From NCBI GenBank assembly GCA_040264895.1, contig JBDQHL010000071.1, forward strand, positions 1-6,654: 6,654 nucleotides of DNA, given 5' to 3'. Position 1 is the first letter of the stretch; each line of letters begins with the position of its first letter. This DNA is from PGYR01 sp040264895. GTDB lineage: Bacteria; Bacteroidota; Ignavibacteria; Kapaibacteriales; UBA2268. Positions 1 through 6,118 of this stretch are shown piece after piece. The translations under genes were made by a program, and so were the position numbers. Under the pieces are notes generated by a model. That model was not told the DNA's origin. It saw only the letters and a program-made list of their open reading frames with translations, and did no database searches.

Positions 1-185
1 TTAAAACAAGATTTAGGAAGATCAGTAATATTATCTACTTCTTTATAAATAACACCTAATCCTTGGTCAGCTAAACCATCTGAAACTCTAAGTCTAAAGT
101 CTGTGTCTGATGATATTTTTATAAATTCATTTAACGAGTCTATGCATGAGCAAAACAAACAGATTACATATGTTATATAACTTAT
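1..185 (-). CDS. Possible partial or decayed gene, unrecognised, running off the left edge
   Basis: A minus-strand frame is open from a TGA at 186-188 to the left edge, about 61 codons. The composition looks protein-like: the segment read from about base 143 leftward gives D-S-L-N-E-F-I-K, then F-R-L-R-V-S-D-G-L-A-D-Q-G-L-G-V-I-Y-K. There is no ATG in this frame. The only usual alternative start is TTG at 156-158, which would give a protein beginning M-F-C-S-C. The residues just before (Y-V-I-C-L-F-C-S-C) resemble the end of a lipoprotein signal peptide, but the stop at 186-188 leaves no room for the charged start of one. It may be a real gene with a TTG start, a gene with a 5' frameshift or sequence error, or a remnant. 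I do not recognise the family. The gene would be divergent from maeB. Confidence 0.35.
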   Translation of the reverse strand, partial: MSYITYVICLFCSCIDSLNEFIKISSDTDFRLRVSDGLADQGLGVIYKEVDNITDLPKSCF

Positions 186-262
186 TCAATAATCAAATGG
201 TTTGAATAGAATTTCGTATGTTGATGTACTTTATATTGCAAAAAAATAAGAATAATTAATCT
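166..262. promoter_or_regulatory. AT-rich region upstream of maeB with small palindromes and a weak promoter
   Basis: This stretch should carry the maeB promoter. Two perfect palindromes overlap by two bases: ACATATGT (166-173) and GTTATATAAC (172-181). They are followed by TTATT-C-AATAA (182-192). On the plus strand TTTG at 201-204 and TACTTTAT at 227-234 loosely resemble the Bacteroidota -33 (TTTG) and -7 (TAnnTTTG) elements, but the 22-base gap is slightly long and the -7 box is imperfect. There is no strong Shine-Dalgarno site before the maeB ATG. Palindromes of this size are common by chance in AT-rich DNA, so a role as an operator is only a possibility. Confidence 0.25.
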
Positions 263-2548
263 ATGAAAATCAGAAAAAATGACGCTCTCAACTACCACTC
301 AAAATCTCCTGCTGGTAAGATTGAAGTTGTCCCCACTAAACCATTTATAACACAAAGAGATTTGTCTTTAGCTTACTCACCTGGTGTTGCATACCCTTGT
401 TTAGAAATAGAAAAGAATGAGAATGATGTATATAAGTATACTAATAAAGGTAACCTAGTTGCAGTTATTTCTAATGGTACTGCTGTGCTAGGACTTGGTG
501 ATATAGGAGCATCAGCAAGTAAACCTGTTATGGAAGGTAAAGGCGGTTTATTCAAAGCATTTGCTGATATTGATGTATTTGATATTGAACTTAATTCAAA
601 GAATCAAGAAGACTTAATCAAAGCAATTGAAATGATGGGACCTACATTCGGGGGAATTAACCTAGAAGATATAAAGGCTCCAGAATCATTTGAAATAGAA
701 AAACAGTTACAAGAAAGATTAGACATACCTGTATTTCATGATGATCAACATGGTACAGCAATCATATCAGGTGCAGCTTTGATTAATGCCTTACTTATAG
801 CTGAAAAGAAAATTGAAGATATCGTAATTGTTTATAATGGTGCTGGTGCCGCTGCTATAGCTTGTGCAAAGTTCCACATGGCTTTGGGAGTAAACCCTAA
901 GAATGTATATATGTGTGACAGACAAGGAATTATATACAAGGGTAGAAAAGATGATATGAACAAGTACAAGAAAGAGTTTGAAATAGAAACTGATAAACGT
1001 ACCTTGGAAGAAGCAATGGATGGCGCCGATATATTTATGGGACTTTCTGTAGGTGGGGTAGTTAGCAAAAAAATGGTTAAGTCTATGGCTGATACACCAA
1101 TTATTTTTGCAATGGCTAACCCAGATCCTGAAATAACATACAATGATGCTAAGGCTGCCAGAGATGATGTAATTATGGCTACTGGAAGATCTGATTATCC
1201 AAATCAAGTTAATAATGTTTTAGGATTTCCTTTCATTTTCAGAGGTGCCCTCGATGTTTATGCGAGTGCAATAAATTTAGAAATGAAAGTAGCTGCTGCA
1301 CAAGCATTGGCAGAATTAGCCAGAGAAGATGTGCCTGAAACTGTAAAGTCAGCTTATGGTGTAGATGATATTAATTTTGGTCCAGAATATATTATTCCTA
1401 AACCATTTGACCCAAGAGTTTTAACTTCTGTTTCACCAGCCGTAGCCCAAGCTGCTATGGACTCGGGTGTTGCTCGTAAGAAAATTAAAAACATAGATGA
1501 GTATAAGCGAGAACTAAACGTAAGAATGGGTAGGACTCAGAGCTTCATGTCATTGATTTATAAAAAAGCAAGAAGAAGCCCTAAGAAAGTTGTCTTCCCT
1601 GAGGGAGATAATTCTAAAATTATAAGGGCTGCACAGCTTTCTGTAGAAGAGGGAATTGCTAAGCCTATACTACTTGGTGTCAAAGACGAGATAAAGGAAG
1701 TAGCTGAGCAATTTGGTTATGATCTTGATGGGATTGAAATAATAAATCCTGAAACTCACAAAAACACTAAGAAGTATATAGAAGAGTACTATAAACTGAG
1801 ACAGAGAAGAGGTGTTAATAACCACGATGCTGAAAAAAGAATATTAAAGCATAGAAATTACTTTGCTTCCACAATGGTTGCAGTTGGCGACGCAGATTGT
1901 ATGTTAAGTGGATTAAATACAAACTACGCTGCTACAATAAGACCAGCATTGCAAACAATAGGTCACGACCCTAGATTTAATAAAGTCTCCGGTCTTCATA
2001 TAGTATCTACAAAGAAAAAAACCTATTTCTTAGCAGATACTACTGTAAATATAAATCCTACTGCTCACGAAATTGCAGATATTGCTATCCAGGCAGCTGA
2101 ATTAGCTCAGTATTTTGAGGTAACACCTCAAATTGCATTACTATCGTATGGTAATTTTGGTTCTGCTACAGGGGAAACACCTATTAAAATGCGAGAAGCA
2201 AGAAATATAATTAAAACCAAAAGACCAGAGTTGATTGTAGACGGTGAAATGCAAGCAGATATAGCAGTTAGACCTGAATTATTAGAATCTAACTTCCCAT
2301 TCAGTGAAATTAAAGGTGGAGCAAATGTTTTAGTCTTCCCTGATTTGAATTCTGGTAATATTGCTTATAAACTTCTTTCAAAAGTAGGTAGTACAAATCT
2401 AATAGGTCCAATACTAATTGGTATGTCAAAACCGGTTCATATATTAGAGCAAGGGAGTGATGTACATGAGATATTAGATATGGTTGCAATAGCTGTAGTC
2501 GATGCACAAGAAGATCACTTTAGCAATCAAATAAAGAAGAGTAAGTAG
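263..2548 (+). CDS. maeB: NADP-type malic enzyme fused to a phosphotransacetylase-like domain (MaeB)
   Basis: Cytosolic oxidative decarboxylation of malate to pyruvate and CO2, yielding NAD(P)H. The 761 residues match the length of E. coli MaeB (about 759). The N-terminal malic domain has AYSPGVAYPCLEI (37-49, Tyr38 the likely catalytic acid), PVMEGKGGLFKAF (88-100, Lys93 the likely catalytic base), NLEDIKAP (133-140) and FHDDQHGTA (158-166), which supply the metal-binding acids. A Rossmann domain follows with GAGAAA at 193-198, then MANPDPE (284-290) and TGRSDYPNQVNNV (307-319). From about residue 430 a phosphate acetyl/butyryltransferase-like domain runs to the end, with VVFPEGD (443-449), LLSYGNFGSA (626-635), VDGEMQADIA (659-668) and FPDLNSGNIAYKL (692-704). 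In E. coli MaeB this domain is known to sense acetyl-CoA and lacks transferase activity; the same role is inferred here. Cofactor preference (NADP over NAD) is assigned by family only. The ATG start aligns with the E. coli N-terminus. Transcription ends at the hairpin just downstream. Confidence 0.96.
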   Translation: MKIRKNDALNYHSKSPAGKIEVVPTKPFITQRDLSLAYSPGVAYPCLEIEKNENDVYKYTNKGNLVAVISNGTAVLGLGDIGASASKPVMEGKGGLFKAFADIDVFDIELNSKNQEDLIKAIEMMGPTFGGINLEDIKAPESFEIEKQLQERLDIPVFHDDQHGTAIISGAALINALLIAEKKIEDIVIVYNGAGAAAIACAKFHMALGVNPKNVYMCDRQGIIYKGRKDDMNKYKKEFEIETDKRTLEEAMDGADIFMGLSVGGVVSKKMVKSMADTPIIFAMANPDPEITYNDAKAARDDVIMATGRSDYPNQVNNVLGFPFIFRGALDVYASAINLEMKVAAAQALAELAREDVPETVKSAYGVDDINFGPEYIIPKPFDPRVLTSVSPAVAQAAMDSGVARKKIKNIDEYKRELNVRMGRTQSFMSLIYKKARRSPKKVVFPEGDNSKIIRAAQLSVEEGIAKPILLGVKDEIKEVAEQFGYDLDGIEIINPETHKNTKKYIEEYYKLRQRRGVNNHDAEKRILKHRNYFASTMVAVGDADCMLSGLNTNYAATIRPALQTIGHDPRFNKVSGLHIVSTKKKTYFLADTTVNINPTAHEIADIAIQAAELAQYFEVTPQIALLSYGNFGSATGETPIKMREARNIIKTKRPELIVDGEMQADIAVRPELLESNFPFSEIKGGANVLVFPDLNSGNIAYKLLSKVGSTNLIGPILIGMSKPVHILEQGSDVHEILDMVAIAVVDAQEDHFSNQIKKSK

Positions 2549-2568
2549 TAAATAGTAATCGATAAAAT

Positions 2569-2614
2569 AAAAAAACTCCAACTTAGATTATACTTTTTAA
2601 GTTGGAGTTTTTTT
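2569..2614. terminator. Bidirectional intrinsic terminator between maeB and the membrane protein gene
   Basis: A perfect inverted repeat: ACTCCAACTTA (2575-2585) pairs with TAAGTTGGAGT (2598-2608). The stem extends outward through the flanking A-run (2569-2574) and T-run (2609-2614) to about 17 base pairs, around a 12-base loop (2586-2597). T-runs follow the stem on both strands, so it can stop transcription of maeB from the left and of the convergent membrane protein gene from the right. It starts about 20 bases after the maeB stop and ends 16 bases before the stop of the opposite gene. Confidence 0.9.
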
Positions 2615-2630
2615 TAATTTTTAAATAGAA

Positions 2631-3155
2631 TTATTTTTTATTTTCCTCAGCAAGTTGAGTAAAACCAAAATTGTATTTTTCTAATAAATTATATATTCCA
2701 AACATAGCACCGCTACATAACAGTGTTGATAATAAATTCCATTTGAAAAATGGCAATGCCATAGTGTACGATGACATTAATCCAGCTAAATTACTTGAAT
2801 AAAGCGTAGTGAAAGCCCAAACAGAAAAATTAGTTAATAGGAAGAATATAATTGATGAGCTTATTGCAGACAATGTTATTGATTTGCTATTTTTTCTTTT
2901 AACATTTGTTCCAATGAACACGAATAAAGCAAGACATAGATATACTGCCCAAAGTGACTCGTGAAGCCCCAAAAATAAATCTGCTATAAACATTGAACCT
3001 AAAGTTACAGAATAGGCTATAGCTTTATTTTTAAATATAGCACCACCAAAAAGAGCGATTGCTAATATAGGTGTAAAATTCGGTGGGTGAGGGATAAATC
3101 TCGAAAGTAATGCAATTGCAACAATTCCAACTGCAAATAATAGTTCTTTTCTCAT
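2631..3155 (-). CDS. Six-helix integral membrane protein, DUF6580-type, function unknown
   Basis: A 174-residue, very hydrophobic protein with about six predicted membrane helices, roughly at residues 4-20, 28-42, 45-63, 67-84, 95-117 and 138-158, and a short polar C-terminal tail. Signature segments are SRFIPHPPNFTPI (18-30) followed by LFGGA (35-39), then LTNFSVW (107-113) and ALPFFKW (133-139). I recognise this pattern (R-x-I/x-P-H-P-P-N-F-T-P) as the conserved bacterial family called DUF6580, from memory and not from a search. No function is established. Its size and helix count are like the substrate-binding S-components of ECF vitamin transporters, but that likeness is only my inference. 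The gene is monocistronic here: convergent with maeB across a shared terminator and divergent from the lipoprotein gene. The ATG at 3153-3155 starts with the expected M-R-K positive cap before the first helix. Confidence 0.85.
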   Translation of the reverse strand: MRKELLFAVGIVAIALLSRFIPHPPNFTPILAIALFGGAIFKNKAIAYSVTLGSMFIADLFLGLHESLWAVYLCLALFVFIGTNVKRKNSKSITLSAISSSIIFFLLTNFSVWAFTTLYSSNLAGLMSSYTMALPFFKWNLLSTLLCSGAMFGIYNLLEKYNFGFTQLAEENKK

Positions 3156-3199
3156 ATTTCTATTTTTAATCTTAGTTTTTTATTTGTTATATTTAAAAA

Positions 3200-3207
3200 C
3201 AAAAATA
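3200..3207 (-). promoter_or_regulatory. Putative Bacteroidota-type -7 box for the membrane protein gene
   Basis: Read on the minus strand, this site is TATTTTTG, an exact match to the TAnnTTTG -7 consensus of Bacteroidota primary-sigma promoters. It lies 45 bases upstream of the ATG at 3155, which would give a leader of roughly 35-40 bases. I see no clear TTG -33 element at the usual distance, and the whole gap is A/T-rich, so a chance match is quite possible. The gap is too short to hold a cobalamin or other large riboswitch. The promoter of the divergent lipoprotein gene must lie in the same stretch, but no convincing box was found for it. Confidence 0.35.
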
Positions 3208-3251
3208 CATTGTTTAAGGTAAAAAACCTAAAAATTTGGATAGATTACTTT

Positions 3252-4043
3252 ATGTTTAGACTCAAATACTTCCTATTTATCTTAGCTACAAGTTTTATCT
3301 TTGTGTCTTGCAGCGATGATAGCATCAATAAAGCCAACGATATTGTTAGATGTAAACTTTTGTCATATACTGATAGTGCTAATTATTATTATGAAGTTGA
3401 ATATAAAGACGACCAAGCTTCAAGTCTTTATTATTATCGTTTTGATAATAATGAAGTAGGTGATTTGGTAAGACAAACTGAGATTTACAGAAATTTTCTA
3501 GGTGAAATAACTTACATAAACTATAAAGATAGTGATGGAAATTTAAATTTTGTAGACTCGGTGTATAGTAACAGTAGAGGAATACCATACGAGATTGTTA
3601 CTTATAATAACATAGGTGAGTTTGTTGAAAAAGTTATTAGAGTATATAATAATCAATACCAAGTAATTACAGAAAGTAACTATAAATATGATGAGACTTG
3701 GAAACTTCTTAGCCAATCAAATTATCAGTATGATGTAAACGATAGGCTTATTGATAGGCAATACCAACAGTTTAATGATAACGGATCAAGAAGTGAACAT
3801 TCAACTTATGAATACGACAACATGAAAAATATCAATAAAATTGTCGATTTATTTACTCTGTTCAATAAAAATAATAGAATTAAGGAAACAACAACTTTCA
3901 CATCACGTGATAGTTTGGTAACAACTTCTATAAAGACATTTGTATATGATTATAATGAAGAAGGTTACCCTATAAAAGTAGAAACGTCCTCATCAAGTAA
4001 TGAGAACGTCTCAGTAAGATTTAATACTATTATTTGTGATTAG
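3252..4043 (+). CDS. Putative surface lipoprotein with Y-x-Y-D repeats, function unknown
   Basis: 263 residues. It starts with a lipoprotein signal peptide: M-F-R-L-K, a hydrophobic stretch, then F-V-S-C with the lipidated cysteine at 20. The next residues S-D-D-S resemble the S-D-D-type export signal that sends Bacteroidota lipoproteins to the cell surface (known for other members, inferred here). The mature part is rich in Tyr, Asn and Asp and has recurring Y-x-Y-D motifs: YKYD 144-147, YQYD 158-161, YEYD 186-189, and a variant VYDY 231-234. These resemble the repeated beta-hairpins of RHS/YD-repeat or DUF4595-like proteins; no catalytic motif is seen. An upstream in-frame TTG at 3210 would add 14 residues (ending W-I-D-Y-F) ahead of the signal peptide, so I chose the ATG at 3252, although no good ribosome site precedes it. 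Its stop codon overlaps that of convergent mutB. I do not recognise a named gene. Confidence 0.8.
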   Translation: MFRLKYFLFILATSFIFVSCSDDSINKANDIVRCKLLSYTDSANYYYEVEYKDDQASSLYYYRFDNNEVGDLVRQTEIYRNFLGEITYINYKDSDGNLNFVDSVYSNSRGIPYEIVTYNNIGEFVEKVIRVYNNQYQVITESNYKYDETWKLLSQSNYQYDVNDRLIDRQYQQFNDNGSRSEHSTYEYDNMKNINKIVDLFTLFNKNNRIKETTTFTSRDSLVTTSIKTFVYDYNEEGYPIKVETSSSSNENVSVRFNTIICD

Positions 4044-6118
4044 CTATTTTCACTATATATTTTAATCAACTCTTCTAATATTTCTTTCGATGAGTCTGTG
4101 ATTTTAACACCAGGACCAAAGACTTTAAACACTCCTTTTTCGTAAAGGAAATCGTAATCTTGCTTTGGTATAACTCCACCAGCTATAACAATTATATCTT
4201 CTCTTCCTTGCTCTTTTAGTAATTCTATTAGTTTTGGTAATAAAGTTTTGTGCCCTGCTGCCAGTGTGCTTATGCCGACTATATGGACATCATTTTCTAT
4301 ACATTGTTTTGCAACTTCTTCTGGAGTAGAGAACAGTGGCCCAACATCTACATCAAATCCTAAATCAGCAAATGCAGTTGCAATAATTTTAGCTCCTCTA
4401 TCATGACCATCTTGACCCATTTTTGCAACTAATATCCTTGGTCGTCTTCCATCTAGTTCGAAGAATTGGTCTGATAGCTCTCGAACAGAGTTAATTTCTC
4501 CTTTATTGCTGTTTTCTCTACTATAAACACCACTTATAGTCTTAGTCATAGCTTTGTGTCTCCCAGAAACTTTCTCTATTGCATCCGATATTTCTCCAAG
4601 AGTAGCTCTTGCTTCAGCTGCTTTCACAGCAACTTCTAATAAGTTACCTTTTCCTGTATTAGCAATTTCTGTTAATTCATTTAGTAACTGTTCAACTATG
4701 TTTGAATCTCTTTTTTCACGAATTCCATTTATTCTTTCTATTTGAGAGTTTCTTACACTTACGTTGTCAACTTCAAGTATATCGAATCTATAATTATCAT
4801 CTACTTTGTTTTTATTGATTCCTATAATTATCTCTTCACCTGAATCAATTCGTGCTTGTCTTTTAGCAGCTGCTTCTTCAATCTTCAATTTTGGAATTCC
4901 TGATTCAATTGCTTTTGCCATACCACCATGGTTCTCTACTTCTTCTATAAGTTCCCATGCTTTGTCATAGAGCTCTTTTGTTAAGCTCTCTACATAGTAA
5001 GACCCACCGAATGGATCTATAAAATCTGTAATACCAGTTTCGTGCTGTAAAATTAATTGTGTATTTCTTGCTATTCGAGCACTATAGTCCGTTGGTAATG
5101 CTATCGCCTCATCAAATGAATTAGTATGAAGTGATTGTGTATGACCTAATGCAGAGGCCATTGCTTCTATAGTTGTACGAGTGATATTATTAAAAGGGTC
5201 TTGCTCTGTTAAACTCCATCCAGATGTCTGGCTGTGAGTTCTTAGCGACATAGATTTTGGGTTCTTTGGTGAAAATTGTTTCATTAGCTGCGCCCAAATC
5301 AATCTACCAGCTCTCATCTTGGCAACTTCCATGAAGAAGTTCATCCCTATTGCCCAAAAAAACGATATTCTAGGTGCAAATTTGTCTATGTCCAATCTCG
5401 CATTTATTCCTGCTCTGACGTATTCTAAACCATCTGCTAGGGTATATGCTAATTCAATATCAGCAGTAGCACCAGCTTCTTGCATGTGGTAACCACTAAC
5501 AGATATAGAGTTAAAGCTTGGCATATTTTTACTTGTATATTCAAAAATATCAGATATTATTTTCATTGACATTTTCGGTGGATAAATATAAGTATTACGT
5601 ACCAAATATTCTTTAAGGATATCATTTTGAATTGTTCCACTCAACTTTTCTGATTGTACACCTTGTTCTTTTGCTGCTGCTATGTAAAACGCCATTATAG
5701 GGAGAACAGCACCATTCATAGTCATAGAAACTGAGATTTTATCCAGTGGTATTCCATCGAAGAGTATTTTCATATCTTCAATACTATCTATGGCTACACC
5801 AGCTTTACCTACGTCACCTTCAACTCTTGGATTATCACTATCATAACCTCTGTGAGTTGCAAGGTCAAAAGCCACAGATAAACCTTTTTGTCCAGCTTTC
5901 AAATTTCTTCTGTAAAATGCATTACTTTCTTCTGCAGTCGAAAATCCAGCATATTGTCTTATTGTCCAAGATCTACCAAGATACATAGTATGATATGGAC
6001 CTCGTAAATAAGGAGGTATTCCAGACATATAATCAGTGTGATTACAACTTTTAATGTCTTCCGATGAATATTTTTGTTTTACCTTTATTCCTTCTAAAGT
6101 CTCAAAATTATTTGTCAT
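4040..6118 (-). CDS. mutB: Methylmalonyl-CoA mutase large (catalytic) subunit
   Basis: Adenosylcobalamin-dependent, reversible rearrangement of succinyl-CoA and (R)-methylmalonyl-CoA, used in propionate formation or propionyl-CoA breakdown. The 692 residues form the (beta/alpha)8 barrel that binds CoA (about 35-450), a linker, and a C-terminal B12-binding domain (about 558-690). Barrel motifs are near identical to Propionibacterium MutB: TIRQYAGFSTAEESN (52-66, Tyr56 corresponding to Tyr89), SVSMTMNGAVLPI (129-141), SGYHMQEAGAT (208-218, His211 corresponding to His244), RTHSQTSGWSL (293-303) and GHTQSLHTNS (325-334). The cobalamin domain has the base-off/His-on signature DGHDRG (570-575, His572 the axial ligand), S-T-L at 617-619 and AGGVIP (646-651). 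All key residues are present, so it should be active. The N-terminus is a little shorter than in the roughly 730-residue relatives. The start overlaps the end of mutA by 11 bases, implying co-transcription and coupled translation. It is also called scpA. MeaB and epimerase genes are not in view. Confidence 0.97.
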   Translation of the reverse strand: MTNNFETLEGIKVKQKYSSEDIKSCNHTDYMSGIPPYLRGPYHTMYLGRSWTIRQYAGFSTAEESNAFYRRNLKAGQKGLSVAFDLATHRGYDSDNPRVEGDVGKAGVAIDSIEDMKILFDGIPLDKISVSMTMNGAVLPIMAFYIAAAKEQGVQSEKLSGTIQNDILKEYLVRNTYIYPPKMSMKIISDIFEYTSKNMPSFNSISVSGYHMQEAGATADIELAYTLADGLEYVRAGINARLDIDKFAPRISFFWAIGMNFFMEVAKMRAGRLIWAQLMKQFSPKNPKSMSLRTHSQTSGWSLTEQDPFNNITRTTIEAMASALGHTQSLHTNSFDEAIALPTDYSARIARNTQLILQHETGITDFIDPFGGSYYVESLTKELYDKAWELIEEVENHGGMAKAIESGIPKLKIEEAAAKRQARIDSGEEIIIGINKNKVDDNYRFDILEVDNVSVRNSQIERINGIREKRDSNIVEQLLNELTEIANTGKGNLLEVAVKAAEARATLGEISDAIEKVSGRHKAMTKTISGVYSRENSNKGEINSVRELSDQFFELDGRRPRILVAKMGQDGHDRGAKIIATAFADLGFDVDVGPLFSTPEEVAKQCIENDVHIVGISTLAAGHKTLLPKLIELLKEQGREDIIVIAGGVIPKQDYDFLYEKGVFKVFGPGVKITDSSKEILEELIKIYSENS

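Noticed and set aside
791..1207. Antisense open frames within maeB, up to 138 codons
   Set aside because: They lie opposite strongly conserved malic enzyme sequence, lack recognisable motifs, and are explained as reverse-strand shadows of its codon pattern.
3217..3229. Small inverted repeat AGGT/ACCT as a hairpin
   Set aside because: Four base pairs are too few to be stable or significant in this context.
3210..3251. TTG start extending the lipoprotein by 14 residues
   Set aside because: The extension would sit ahead of a complete signal peptide that starts cleanly at the ATG at 3252.
3156..3251. Cobalamin riboswitch in the divergent region
   Set aside because: The gap is only 96 bases, almost all A/T, with no B12-box-like sequence or stable folded structure.
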